Shown here in pieces: positions 27,575 to 39,654 of a stretch of 64,000 nucleotides of DNA. Where the stretch lies: the NCBI GenBank assembly GCA_964019135.1, contig OZ025255.1, positions 6,324,001-6,388,000 of the forward strand, given 5' to 3'. How positions within the stretch are numbered: the stretch's first letter is position 1; each line of letters begins with the position of its first letter. The notes below the pieces were generated by a model. The model saw only the letters and a list, made by a program, of their open reading frames with translations. It was not told the origin of the DNA and searched no databases. This DNA is from Arenicola marina (lineage: Eukaryota; Annelida; Polychaeta; Arenicolidae). Made by a program: the position numbers and the translations under genes.

Positions 27575-28197
27575 ACTAAAAGCTTCATTTTGCCAACAGA
27601 AAGCTCCATTTTGCCAACAGAAAGCGCTATTTTGTCAACAGAAAGCTCCATTTTGCCAACAGGAAGCTCCATTTTGCCCACAGAAAGCGCTACTTTATCA
27701 ACAGAAAGCTCCATTTTGCCAACAGAAAGCTCCATTTTGCCACCAAAAAGCGCTATTTTGCCAACAGAAAGCTCCATTTTGCCCGCAGAAAGCACTATTT
27801 TATCAACAGAAAGCTCCATTTCGCCACCAGAAAGCGCTATTCTGTCAAAAGAAAGCTCCATTTTGCCCACAGAAGGCGCTATTTTATCAACAGAAAGCTC
27901 CATTTTGCCAACAGAAAGCTCCATTTTGCCACCAGAAAGCGCTATTTTATCAACAGGAAGCTCCATTTTGCCTACAGAAAGCGCTATTTTGTCAACAAAA
28001 AGCTCCATTTTGCCAACAGAAAGCACTATTTTATCAACAGAAAGCTCCATTTTGCCACCAGAAAGCGCTATTTTATCAACAGGAAGCTCCATTTTGCCTA
28101 CAGAAAGCGCTATTTTGTCAACAGAAAGCTCCATTTTGTCAACAGAAAGCTCTGTTTTGTCAACAGAAAGCTGTTTTGTCAACAGAAAGCTCTATTG
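27575..28197 (+). repeat. 21-bp minisatellite, unit 1
   Basis: About 29 copies of a 21-bp unit such as AAAGCTCCATTTTGCCAACA followed by G, with a second variant containing AGCGCTATTTTGTC. The two variants alternate irregularly. Because 21 is a multiple of 3, long frames stay open on both strands (over 200 residues of SILPTES on plus and ELSVDKIALSVGKM on minus). That is expected of the repeat and not evidence for a protein. Confidence 0.95.
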
Positions 28198-28404
28198 GGC
28201 ATAAGTTGCTCTTCCAGGCTGCCAGCTATGCTGAATTGCCCTCTGAAGGCCATATTTGGCCCGCCGAAAGCTCTATTTACCTCAAATTATGCCTTAAAAG
28301 CTCTATTTGGGCCAAATTGTATGTGTAATGGCCTACTTAGCCAAATTTACTGACTAAAACTCTACTTTGCCCGCTGAAACCTTTATTTGACCCAACTTGT
28401 CAAC

Positions 28405-29360
28405 TGAATGCACTAATTGACCCCTGATATCCCAATTTGACCTCTAATATCCAGATTTGACCTCTCGGATCCAGATTGACCTCTCAGATCCAGATTTGAT
28501 CCCTCAGATCCAGATTTCACCCTTCAGATCCAGATTTGATCCCTCAGATCCAGATCTGACCTCTAATATCCAGATTTGACCCCTCAGATCCAGATTTGAC
28601 CCTTCAGATCCAGATTTGATCCCTCAGATCCAGATTTGACCTCTCAGATCCAGATTGACCCCTCAGATCCAGATTTGACCCTCAGATCCAGATTTGACCC
28701 TTCAGATCCAGATTTGATCCCTCAGATCCAGATTTGACCCTCGGATCCAGATTTGACCCTTCAGATCCAGATTTGATCCCTCAGATCCAGATTTGACCTC
28801 TCAGATCCAGATTGACCCCTCAGATCCAGATTTGACCCTCAGATCCAGATTTGATCCATCAGATCCAGATTTGACCTCTTAGATCCATATTGACCCCTCA
28901 GATCCAGATTTGACCCTCAGATCCAGATTTGATCCATCAGATCCAGATTTGACCTCTTAGATCCATATTGACCCCTCAGATCCAGATTTGACCCTCAGAT
29001 CCAGATTTGGTCCTTCAGATCCAGATTGGACCTCTCAGATCCAGATTTGACCTCTCAGATCCATATTGACCCCTCAGGTCCAGATTTGACCCTCAGATCC
29101 AGATTTGATCCATCAGATCCAGATTTGACCTCTTAGATCCATATTGACCCCTCAGATCCAGATTTGACCCTCAGATCCAGATTTGATCCTTCAGATCCAG
29201 ATTGGACCTCTCAGATCCAGATTTGACCTCTCAGACCCATATTGACCCCTCAGATCCAGATTTGACCCTCAGATCCAGATTTGATCCTTCAGATCCACAT
29301 TGGACCTCTCAGATCCAGAATTGACCTCTCAGATCCAGATTGATCCCTCAGATCCAGATA
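28405..29360 (+). repeat. ~19-bp GATCCAG minisatellite, unit 1
   Basis: About 49 copies of an 18-20 bp unit, GATCCAGATTTGACCCTCA with variants (TTGATCC, TTGACCTCT, CCATATTGACC). Variants recur in the same order, showing higher-order blocks. It fades into irregular single copies between about 29360 and 29850. Confidence 0.95.
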
Positions 29361-31031
29361 TCATTCACAGACGCCTATTTTGCCTCTCAGATCCAGATTG
29401 ACCTCTCAGCTCCCTATTCGACCTGGACATCCACATTTGCCCTCTCAGATCCCGAGTAGTCATCTGGCATCCCCACTAGACCCGTGAGACCCAGATTTAA
29501 TCTGTCGGATCCAGATTGGACTCATATGATTCTTATTGACTCCCTCATAACCTGATGGAAGCCGCCAGATAGAGATTTGACAACTAGGATGCAGATTGAC
29601 CCGTCGCATCCCTATTTGACCTTCAAATCCCGATTGGACCTTGGTGATCCTGATTGAACATTGCTAATCCAGATTGAACCCAACGAAACCAGCTTTGACC
29701 CGTCGTATACCAATGTGTCCCACGGATCCCGTTTCGAACCGTCGAATTCGATCCTGCACATCTCGATTTGTCCCACACAACCCTGATCGACCCATCAGAT
29801 CCCTATTGGTCCCGCGAATCCTGATTAGAGCTCCCGCATCCCTATTCGAACACCCTGCGGACCCTCACTTGCGGAAGACAACCCAAGGCATCCTCGATAC
29901 ACGCCTGATCACGTCAGAGGGGTGATTTGTTTAGTCCTCAAAAGAATGACCAGGGGCCACGGTACTGTCATTCCAACACATACCCCCAGGAAATCCGGAA
30001 ACAAAATTTGGGGAAAATTTCACCAAAATGTCATGCAGCGGCAACGTAAGAGACGACCTTGGGCAACAATACACACCATTTGGCCTACTAACTTTAAAAT
30101 TTTTTTTTTTTTTTTTTGTTTTTTTTTTTTTAAGTCCACACTAGGTCGGCACGAGCATTTGTAATACCATTCACTGAAGCCGCTCACCTAATTCCGAGGC
30201 CCCGTCTTGACCTCAAAACCACGCTATCATATTCAATGTAAAGTTCAAGCCAGGGGACCGAGCATATGTACTCAATGTACCGGAATCTAGAAATGGCCCT
30301 CATTCCCTTAATAATCATCGTGGAGGGTCGCGGTTTGGATCACCATGTTCAGAAAGACACGCTCTTTGACCCAAAGTCCATTTTCGTCAGTATCGTTTGC
30401 TTAATAGCGACGCTAGAGAGTCGGGACTGGTTTCAAAGGACGTGCAAACGTCGACTTTGGTGAGGAATCCGCATTCGCTTCTAGTCTAGCACGCTTAGTT
30501 TTGACGCTGGAGGGCTCCGTAATTTAGCAATGATGAGTCCGAGAACAGGCATAAGGGCGGGACCAAGGACACGTAGAAAGTCGGGATTTGGCCGAATTCA
30601 CTCAAAATGGCGCCCTCTATCTGGGAAAACAGCCCGCGTTGAACAGCAGCCGTTAGATTGTGCTATTCCAGCATCCGCATCGTAGAGGTCCAATTTGGGC
30701 CAAATTGCGCTTTCAGCGAGCACAATACGGCTTTCAGTGGGCAATGTGGGCTAGAAGGCCTTCGGATATCAGCATTATTGAGCCCAAATTGGCCATTGAA
30801 GGCCATGTTTAGCCCCAAATTGGCCACTGAGGGCCGTAATTATTCCAATTTGCCCGTTTATAGCGCTATTTAGCCCACGTTGTTCGTTCAAGGAGCTGTT
30901 GAACCCAATATGCCCACTGAAGGCATCATGTAGCCAGGATGAGGCAAAATCAGCTTATAGTATATGTGTTTCTGCATGTCATCGCCTGTACCATATTTTC
31001 GGCGCATAAACGGTGATCTGAAAATGAAGTC

Positions 31032-31067
31032 ACTTCTGTCAGTACCTCAGCCTACGGCTGTCTTGTT
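31032..31067 (+). other. 3' terminus of unit 1 and junction with unit 2
   Basis: Internal inverted repeat ACTTCTGTCAGT (31032-31043), hairpin CAGCC-TAC-GGCTG (31048-31060), then TCTTG, two Ts and directly the 5' palindrome of unit 2 at 31068. No filler DNA lies between units. Confidence 0.85.
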
Positions 31068-31252
31068 ACTGACAGAAGTTGAAAACTTCTGTCAGTATAG
31101 TACTATGTTCGGTTTGTAAATTAGTTTGTCTGTTTGTTTGTTTGTTTGTTTGTCATCGCATTGTAGGGCGCATCGTTACATGTAGGAATGTTATATTGAA
31201 CCTAGAGATAGATATGAAAAATTGTGAGGCTAAGTTCGTTAACGGTGTATGT

Positions 31253-31271
31253 AGGTCAAAGGTCAAGGTCA
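31253..31271 (+). promoter_or_regulatory. Triple AGGTCA direct repeat, unit 2
   Basis: Same arrangement as in unit 1, at the equivalent distance from the 5' hairpin. Confidence 0.55.
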
Positions 31272-31587
31272 CAGCGATTTTTTGAAAAAATAACGTAAAA
31301 CGCTCATATCTCCGTTAATATTAGAGCTAGAGACGTCGGATCAGTTTCATAACGTGCTACTAGATACGGCGCAACTTTCGTACATTGTCCACTTTTTGAC
31401 GCGTCATACTCATTTTCGAGGAAAACGTCGTTTTATGTTTTTCGAAAAACGCAAAATATGACCTTGAACGGCTTTTCTATAGTTTGACTCATTTCAGTTG
31501 AAGATATCGCTCTATGTCTGTAACATGTCATAGAAATATGGATGACGATGAGTTTTGTGAAATCTGAAATTTCGCGGATACGTACTA

Positions 31588-32808
31588 TGACGTCACGGTG
31601 ACGTCACTTCCGGTACATTAAAAAAATCGCCAAAAATCAGAAAAAAATTCCAGAAAATTGCGAGTAGACTCAACTTACGTCAAATGTGGTCCTATGTTTG
31701 CTTGTAACATAAAAACGGTATGTTCCTATCTTACTTCCGATTCTAGAGCTGGCGCAAAATTCTCTATGGGAATCTCCATGTTAAAAACCTCAATCCTTTA
31801 TCATTACAGTCACATTTTGTCGCATAATTCACAAGTACCTTTTTCAAACGGTACACAAAAAATTTACGTACTGTAAGACGGTACCCAGCAGAGGTTGTCC
31901 ATTGCCTGTGTGATTCGACCCGGAAATGACGTCACAGGAAATTGTCAAAATTTTCCCCATTGTGAAAGATAGGGATTTTTGGTGCTTGCAGGGGCTCCCA
32001 AGGGCGTCCTATTGAAGCCATCGCTCTATGCTTTCAGTTGTAGATGGATAGTAGTAGGATGAGCCATTAACTATAAACAAGGCGATATAGCCCTGTAACT
32101 TTTCGGTCTATAGTCGAACGCGTTTAACATGGGACCCTATGGAGATAATCAAACTTCCTTCAATTTGACGTACTTCCGGTTATGCAATCTCACTTTGCTT
32201 TACCTCGGTGCGAGATCTGGACGTGTACAAGAGACTCATGGTAAGCTGACGGCAAACGTTAGTCTCAGTTTCGTTTCCATGGCAACCGAAGATTTTCCCA
32301 ATGATAAAGTATACAAATTCCCTCTAACTTAGAAAATTCGTCAAAAATCGGAAAAACTAGCTAGACCTTCGATCTTTGCGTATAATGGTAGGGAAGATAT
32401 GTCTCCAGATTACTATTGGCAGTAAAGCATTATTATCTTTTACATCTTATCTGCAGAGTCTTTTCTTCGTCTGCTCGTTTTTCACTTATCCGTAATGGTG
32501 AAGAATAGCAATTTTCGGTAATTAGGTGAAGCTATATCTGAAGAACTAACAGACCTACCGCGGTTCCAATCAACGTTTTGGATTGAGGGCATAAATATCT
32601 GTGTTTAGGTATTTGAACGTTGCCGTGCGTCATGCCATGACGTCACCATGACGTCATGACGTCATAATTTGATAACCTTTATTACTCAACTATTATACCT
32701 TATAGCGACTACCGGTTGATTTGACGCTGTACCTTATATCAAGGCACAAGTGCTGCAATGCGTAACTTTTTTTGCAGTACCGAAACGTGTGCGTCAAAAA
32801 TGACGTCA
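31588..32808 (+). promoter_or_regulatory. CRE-like TGACGTCA cluster in unit 2 leader
   Basis: Exact octamers at 31588, 31599, 31927, 32638, 32649, 32657 and 32801. Those at 32649 and 32657 abut directly. The dense group at 32638-32664 falls where unit 1 has lost sequence. Confidence 0.5.
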
Positions 32809-33224
32809 TAGCTAACGTGCTCCTAAAAAAATGTTGGGTTTGCTTCATTTTCAGCCACTTTGGCAATAGCTGTCATAACCCGAGTTGATAAGTAGGTATA
32901 TTAAAGAAATAGAAGCCATCTTGAGCATTTTCGCGAACGTCGAATGACGTATTATTAGATAAAAAGAAAAATTCGTAGCGCCATTCATAACGAGTCGAGC
33001 AATCGCTCTTGAGAACGAAATTTCATGTTCACTTAAACTCTAATATAGCATTAAATTGGCGAGCGGAAGATGCGTTACACGACGCGATCCTCACGTCACC
33101 GGCACAAACAACGGTTTTACACGTAATTCCGTTAATATCGGTTAATATATGTAATTCTGTAATATTGAGCAATGTGCTCATTGCACATTGCTCAAAATAG
33201 AGCCTGCGGTGCGCACGTTGTCGG

Positions 33225-33415
33225 ATGAATGCGCTATTTGGCTCAAATTTCCCGTGATGCGCGCTGTTTAGCCCGAATTGTCCCCGTATAGGCGCTGTTT
33301 ATCCAACATTGCCCCCATATATGCGCTGTTCAGCTCAAATGACCGGATATATTCGCTATTTAGCCCAAATTGCCCGTTATGTCCGATATTTAGCTCAAAT
33401 TGCCCGCCGAAAGCT
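33225..33415 (+). repeat. ~30-bp minisatellite, unit 2 (short)
   Basis: About six degenerate copies of the TTTAGCCCAAATTGCCCG family, fewer than in units 1 and 3. Confidence 0.8.
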
Positions 33416-33424
33416 CTAATTTTT

Positions 33425-34175
33425 GAACTAAAAGCTCCATTTTGCCCACAGAAAGCGCTATTTTGTCAACAGGAAGCTCCATTTTGCCCACAGAAAGCGC
33501 TATTTTATCAACAGAAAGCTCCATTTTGCCAACAGAAAGCGCTATTTTGTCCACAGAAAGCTCCATTTTGCCCACAGAAAGCGCTATTTTATCAACAGAA
33601 AGCTCCATTTTGCCAACAGAAAGCGCTATTTTGTCCACAGAAAGCGCTATTTTGTCAACAGGAAGCTCCATTTTGCCACCAGAAAGCCCTATTTTGCCAC
33701 CAGAAAGCGCTATTTTGCCACCAGAAGCTCCATTTTGCCAGCAGAAAGCGCTATTTTGCCATCAGAAAGCTCCATTTTGCCACAAGAAAGCGCTATTTTG
33801 TCAACAGGAAGCCCCATTTTGCCCACAGAAAGCGCTATTTTGTCCACAGAAAGCTCCATTTTGCCCACAGAAAGCGCTATTTTGTCAACAGGAAGCTCCA
33901 TTTTGCCACCAGAAAGCCCTATTTTGCCTCCAGAAAGCTCCATTTCGCAAGCAGAAAGCGCTATTTTGCCACCAGAAAGCTCCATTTTGCCACAAGAAAG
34001 CGCTATTTGTCCAACAGAAAGCTCCATTTTGCCCACAGAAAGCGCTATTTTGTCAACAGGAAGCTCCATTTTGCCCACAGAAAGCGCTATTTTTATCAAC
34101 AGAAAGCTCCATTTTGCAAACAGAAAGCTCCATTTTGTCAACAGAAAGCTGTTTTGTCAACAGAAAGCTCTATTG
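33425..34175 (+). repeat. 21-bp minisatellite, unit 2
   Basis: About 35 copies of the 21-bp CAGAAAGC...ATTTTG unit, same two variants as in unit 1. Occasional 1-bp indels shift the open frames, as expected of non-coding repeats. Confidence 0.95.
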
Positions 34176-34474
34176 GGCATAAGTTGCTCTTCCAGGGTGC
34201 CAGCTATGCTGAATTGCCCTCTGAAGGCTATATTTGGCCCGCCGAAAGCTCTATTTACCTCAAATTATGCCTTAAAAGCTCTATTTAGGCCAAATTGTAT
34301 GTGTAATGGCCTACTTAGCCAAATTTACTCACTAAAACTCCATTTTGCCCGCTCAAACCTTTATTTTACCCAAATTGTCAACTGAATGCACTAATTGACC
34401 CCTGATACCCCAATTTGACCCTTACATCCAGATTTGACCCCTCAAATCCAGATTTGTCCTTTGAGATCCACTAG

Positions 34475-36625
34475 TGTCCATACGGTGAGATGGCTACAAT
34501 ATCCATCAAATGCTTACCATGAAAGCAATGAAGGTTACAATGTTACATATTTATTATCATAAACAAATATTATACATACATAAGGCCTACCATAGCTTCA
34601 TAATACAACTTATGGTGATCGATACATGAATTAATCATTCCTAGCAGCGAAATGAATCATTAAACAGAGAAATATACCGAAATCAGGCCAATCGCTAATA
34701 CATTGATGACCGATAAGTCCTTCGATAACTTGATCATCCAACGTATGGTGACCGATATATGAATTCATCATTCCTAGCAGCGAAATTAATCATTAAGCAG
34801 AGAAATATACTTAAATGAGGCCAATCGCTAATACATTGATGACCGATAAGTCCTTCGATAACTTGATCATCTAACATATGGTGACCGATACATGAATTCA
34901 TCATTTATAGCAGCGAAATTAATCATTAAGCAGAGAAATATACTTAAATGAGGCCAATCGCTAATACATTGATGACCGATAAGTCCTTCGATAACTTGAT
35001 CATCTAACATATGGTGACCGATACATGAATTCATCATTTATAGCAGCAAAATTAATCATTAAGCAGAGAAATATACTTAAATGAGGCCAATCGCTAATAC
35101 ATTGATGACCGATAAGTCCTTCAATAACTTGATCATCCAACGTATGGCGACCGATACATGAATTCATCATTTATAGCAGCGAAATTAATCATTAAACAGA
35201 TAAATATACTTAAATCACACCCATCGCTAATACATTTATATCCGCTAACTTTTTAATACAACGTATCATAATCGTGGCATGAATTAATCCTTATCGCATG
35301 ATATTCCACGTAATTCAAAACAATGGCGATAAATAATTGTGCAGTGCTGTATCTATCATTGCCTCGTCTCGTATTGGAGAAGCATGCATTCCTTCGGGGC
35401 GGCCCCCAGAATTGCCACCACTGCATATCCTGTAAATATATGTCTTAGTTGGAGTAACATGTATATCTCAGTCAGTTGATCAAGCCAATTGGCAATTCTA
35501 TTAGTAAAATAGACAGTTGAAGGCCAATTTGATTTAAAGAAAAACAAGTGGATTTGTTTAAGATTGGTACTTGGTACATGAAATATAACACACTATGCCT
35601 ATCCAGTGAGGCGGCGCGTTTTGGCTGAACTAGTTTCAAAAAAGTCATGTGACACTCGACATGTCATAAAATATAGCAGCACACCAGCCTTATTAAGCTG
35701 GGCGGCTCATATTGTCGCTCATTCAGGCATACCAAATTTACTAGTATTCCAGTACACACGTCGTTCTGCCCTCATCGAAGCAATTAGATACGCCAACCTT
35801 AGGTCAGACACTTTCAATACAATCGCACTAGACACTTACCTGCTTCACCTTTTAGCGAATTCAAATCCATTTTCGTTTTGGTTCGCCGCCCGGCCGCCCG
35901 CCAATCGTTGTTTAGGTTACACACCAATAGAAACCATCCCCATGTTAAGTAATGCAAAAACCCAAATTTGCAACCCCATGCTAGAAAAAAATCGGTAACC
36001 ATGTTTGACTATATGGACCATAGGAAATTATAGAGCAAGTATCCAACTTTATTTTAAAAACAAACAGAATATAGGTTCACGTGCGATATTTTTAGCTACA
36101 GCTACAGTATGACACCCCCCCCTAGCGTGACCCGCCGAAAATGAAACAACCAGCGAATCAGCATGTGATGAGGTCGACCGAACCACGCACCCGTAACGTC
36201 CGCAAGCATGATGAAATACGCCACAAATTAATGCAACAGGCAGTAATCCGGCCAATCATTTTGTAAAAGAAACAATATATACAAAGAAAGATATAACCAG
36301 TAACCATATAACCCTGGTATACCATCATATTTATACGCACTACTTGACGGTATATACTTTTTCTACATACGCACCACCTATACTATTGGTGTGTAACCTT
36401 TACGCTCACAACGAACGCCTGCCCAAGGCTCACTTTCTCTTCATGCATGTATCGGGGGTTTCAGGGCCGACGGCATTTCTCTATGGGAAAATCGCGATAG
36501 AATTGCTCTAGGACGCTTAGTTTGGCCGCTAGAGCGCTCGCAAGAGGTGCACCCCCCTTTGCCGAAGCTCCCATTATGAGTCAACGGCGATATCGACCGG
36601 CAATGCCTCTGCTTTGCAATGGCCG
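34475..36625 (+). other. Foreign middle segment of unit 2
   Basis: About 2.15 kb with no counterpart in units 1 or 3. The left third is a 133-bp tandem array; the rest (35286-36625) is unique. Near 36510-36540 it contains GACGCTTAGTTTGGCCGC, resembling the tail sequence GCACGCTTAGTTTTGACGC at 36721-36739, so the right part may be a diverged copy of the same tail. No convincing gene: the longest frame (35606-35998) opens at GTG. It could be an inserted element or a tail from another subfamily joined by recombination. Confidence 0.6.
34607..35285. repeat. 133-bp tandem repeat, five copies
   Basis: Repeat starts (AACNTATGGTGACCG) lie at 34607, 34740, 34873, 35006 and 35139, exactly 133 bp apart. 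A diverged, shorter copy follows at 35260. The units are AT-rich and nearly identical in the centre. Confidence 0.95.
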
Positions 36626-37263
36626 CCGTTTGCTTAATAGCGACGCTAGAGAGTCGGGACTGGTTTCAAAGGACGGGCAAACGTCGACTTTGGTGAGCAA
36701 TCCGCATTCGCTTCTAGCCTAGCACGCTTAGTTTTGACGCTGGAGGGCTCCGTAATTTAGCAATGATGAGTCCGAGAACAGGCATTAGGGCGGGACCAAG
36801 GACACGTAGAAAGTCGGGATTTGGCCGAATTCACTCAAAATGGCGCCCTCTATATGGGAAAACAGCCGGCGTTGAACAGCAGCCGTTAGATTGTGCTCAT
36901 CCAGCATCCGCATCGTAGAGGTCCAATTTGGGCCAAAATGCCCTTTCAGCGAGCCCAATACGGCTATCAGTGGGCAGTGTGGGCTAGAACGCCTTCGGAT
37001 ATCGGCATTATTGAGCCCAAATTGGCCATTGAAGGCCATGTTTAGCCCAAATTGGCCGCTGAAGGCCGTAATTATTCCAATTTGCCCGTTTATAGCGCTA
37101 TTTAGCCCACGTTGTTTGTTCAAGGAGCTGTTTAACCCAATATGCCCACTGAAGGCATCATGTAGCCAGCATGAGGCAAAATCAGCTTATAGTATATGTG
37201 TTTCTGCATGTCATCGCCTGTGCCATAGTTTCGGCGCATAAATGGTGAAATGAAGATGAAGTC

Positions 37264-37297
37264 ACTTCTGTCAGTACCTCAGCCTACGGCTGTCTTG
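37264..37297 (+). other. 3' terminus of unit 2 and junction with unit 3
   Basis: Inverted repeat (37264-37275) and CAGCC/GGCTG hairpin (37280-37292), then TCTTG. Unit 3 follows at once with a GTTT-like run but without the 29-nt 5' palindrome. Confidence 0.85.
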
Positions 37298-37417
37298 TTT
37301 GTTTTTTTGTCTGTTTGTCATTAGGATATAGGGCGCATGGTAACAGTTACGGTTGTCAGACTTAGCGTAGTGATAGATATTTGAAATAGCTCGGCTAAGT
37401 TCGTTATTGGCATATGT

Positions 37418-37436
37418 AGGTCAAAGGTCAAGGTCA
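37418..37436 (+). promoter_or_regulatory. Triple AGGTCA direct repeat, unit 3
   Basis: Identical AGGTCA triplet kept within the diverged leader of unit 3, where the surrounding sequence differs at many positions from units 1 and 2. Confidence 0.55.
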
Positions 37437-37752
37437 CAGCGATTTTTTGAAAAAAAAATTAAGAATGCGATTATCTTCGTTAATATTAGACCTAGAGAAA
37501 TGCGGTTAATTTCAGAATGTGCTACCGTTTAGACCGCATCTTTAAGCCATTGACCACTTTTTGATGCGTCGTACTCATTTTCGAGCTACATGACGTTTTA
37601 TGTTTTCTGAAAAACGCAAAAGATGACCTTGAATCGTTTTTCTTCGGTTTGACCTATTTAGGTTGAAGGTATCGCTTTGGTGTTCCGGGCCCTCATAGAA
37701 ATATGAATGGCAATAATCTCAGCGAAATCTGAGATTTTTCAGATCCGTCATA

Positions 37753-39116
37753 TGACGTCACGATGACGTCACTTTTGGTACATGGAAAAAATCGTCAAAA
37801 ATCGGAAAAAAATCAAACAAAATCAAAAGCGGCGTCATTTTATAGAAAATGGGGTCCGATGTTCGTCTGCATTATAAAAATAGTATGTTTCTATCTTACT
37901 TCCGGTTCTAGGGGTAACGGCATTTCCCTATGGGACCTCCAATGTTAAAGCCTTCAATCTCTCAGGCTGTGGAAAATTGTTTGCCCCGTATTTCATCGAT
38001 GCCTGCATGAAACAGTTTGGGGAATTTTTCTGCTGTTAAACGTGGTACCAAGTAGCCATGGTTCTTACGAGATGAAATTCGGACGAGAAATGACGTCACA
38101 GAATTTTTTTAAAATTTGCTCCATTGTGTAAGATGGGGATTTTTGGCGCTTGCACGGGCTCCCACGGGCGTTCTATTGAAGCCATCGCTCTATGCTTGCA
38201 GTTGTAGATGGATAGTAATAGGATGAACCATTAACTATAAACAAGGCGATATAGCCCTGTAACTTTTCGGTCTATAGTCGAACGCGTTTAACATGGGACC
38301 GTATGGAGATAATCAAACTTCCTTCAATTTGACGTACTTCCGGTTATGCAATCTCACTTTGCTTTACCTCGGTGCGAGATCTGGACGTGTACAAGAGACT
38401 CATGGTAAGCTGACGGCAAACGTTAGTCTCAGTTTCGTTTCCATGGCAACCGAAGATTTTCCCAATGATAAAGTATACAAATTCCCTCTAACTTAGAAAA
38501 TTCGTCAAAAATCGGAAAAACTAGCTAGACCTTCGATCTTTGCGTATAATGGTAGGGAAGATATGTCTCCAGATTACTATTGGCAGTAAAGCATTATTAT
38601 CTTTTACATCTTATCTGCAGAGTCTTTTTCTTCGTCTGCTCGTTTTTCACTTATCCGTAATGGTGAAGAATAGCAATTTTCGGTCATTAGGTGAAGCTAT
38701 ATCTGAAGAACTAACAGATCTACCGCCGTTCTAATCAACGTTTTGGATTGAGGGCATAAATGTTTGTGTTTAGATATTTGGACGTTGCCGTGCGTCATGC
38801 CATGACGTCACCATAACGTGATGACGTCATAATTTTATAACCTTTATTACTCAACTATTATACCTCGTAGCGACTACCGGTTGATTTGACACTGTACCTT
38901 ATATCAAGAGACAACTGCTGCGATGCGTAACTTTTTTTGCGGTACCAAAACGTGTGCGTCAAAAATGACGTCATAGCTAACGTGCACCTAAGAAATGTTG
39001 GGTTTGCTTTATTTTCAGCCTCTTTGGCAATAGCTGTCATAACCCGAGTTGATAAGTAGGTATATTAAAGAAATAGAAGCCATCTTGAGCATTTTTGCGA
39101 ACGTCAAATGACGTCA
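37753..39116 (+). promoter_or_regulatory. CRE-like TGACGTCA cluster in unit 3 leader
   Basis: Exact octamers at 37753, 37764, 38091, 38803, 38822, 38966 and 39109. Several sit in the diverged part and are still exact. Confidence 0.5.
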
Positions 39117-39349
39117 CGATGACGTATTATTAGATAAAAAGTAAAATTCATAATGAGTCGAGCAATCGCTCTTGAGAAGGAAATTTCATGTTCACTTAAA
39201 CTCTAATATAGCATTAAATTGGCGAGCGGAATATGCCTTACACGACGCGATCCTCACGTCACCGGCACAAACAACGGTTTTACGTGTAATTCCGTTAATA
39301 TCTGTTAATTGCTCATTGCACATTGCTCAAAATAGAGCCTGCGGTGCGC

Positions 39350-39645
39350 ACGTTGTCGGATGAATGCGCGATTTGGCTCAAATGTCCCGTTATACGCTCT
39401 GTTTAGCCCGAATTGTCCCCCGTATAGGCGCTGTTTATCCAAAATTGCCCCCTATATGCGCTGTTCAGCTCAAATGGCCGGGTATATTCGCTATTTAGCC
39501 CAAATTGCCCGTTATAGGCGCTGTTTAACCCAAATTGCCCGTTAGATGCCCAGTGTACCTCAAATTCCCGGTTATACTTGCTATTTAGCCCAAATTGCCC
39601 GTTATGTCCGATATTTAGCTCAAATTGCCCGCCGAAAGCTCTAAT
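39350..39645 (+). repeat. ~30-bp minisatellite, unit 3
   Basis: About nine degenerate units collinear with and nearly identical to those in unit 1 (27270-27562). Confidence 0.85.
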
Positions 39646-39654
39646 TTTCGAACT

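Larger units (their letters stand above)
25438..31067 (+). mobile_element. HINE-like unit 1 (5.6 kb)
   Basis: Order: doubled 5' hairpin (25438-25529), a GTTT tetranucleotide run (25566-25588), conserved leader to about 27090, ~30-bp repeats, 21-bp repeats, ~19-bp GATCCAG repeats, conserved tail (29360-31031), 3' inverted repeat plus hairpin (31032-31065). Compared with units 2 and 3 it lacks about 340 bp of the leader at ~27090 (between GTGAT and CGCTCTTGAG). It carries an extra ~110 bp in the tail near 30003-30115, ending in a long A/T-rich run. No long ATG-started frame outside the repeats; no protein-coding capacity recognised. Confidence 0.75.
31068..37297 (+). mobile_element. HINE-like unit 2 (6.2 kb), tail mostly replaced
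   Basis: One 5' hairpin (31068-31096), a GTTT run (31134-31152), then the full ~2.1-kb leader including the ~340 bp missing in unit 1. Very few ~30-bp repeats, 21-bp repeats to about 34175, and only a few GATCCAG units (34410-34470). From about 34475 to 36625 the sequence is unrelated to units 1 and 3. Homology resumes at 36626 (TTTGCTTAATAGCGACGC) through to the 3' end (inverted repeat 37264-37275, hairpin 37280-37292). No coding capacity recognised. Confidence 0.75.

Noticed and set aside
27538-28204. Opposed ~200-residue frames in the 21-bp repeats (and at 33278-34385, 39403-40527)
   Set aside because: A period divisible by 3 keeps all frames open; copies carry indels and different frames in each unit.
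30101-30133. Poly(A/T) run in unit 1 as a retrotransposon tail
   Set aside because: No attached element body or target duplication; the surrounding ~110 bp is absent from unit 3, but the insert shows no SINE or LINE features.
32129-32332. 67-codon ATG frame identical in units 2 and 3 (also 38293-38496)
   Set aside because: Identity reflects near-identical units; the homologous frame in unit 1 stops early, so no evidence of selection for a peptide.
35606-35998. 130-residue frame in the foreign segment of unit 2
   Set aside because: Non-ATG start, no motif, single occurrence.
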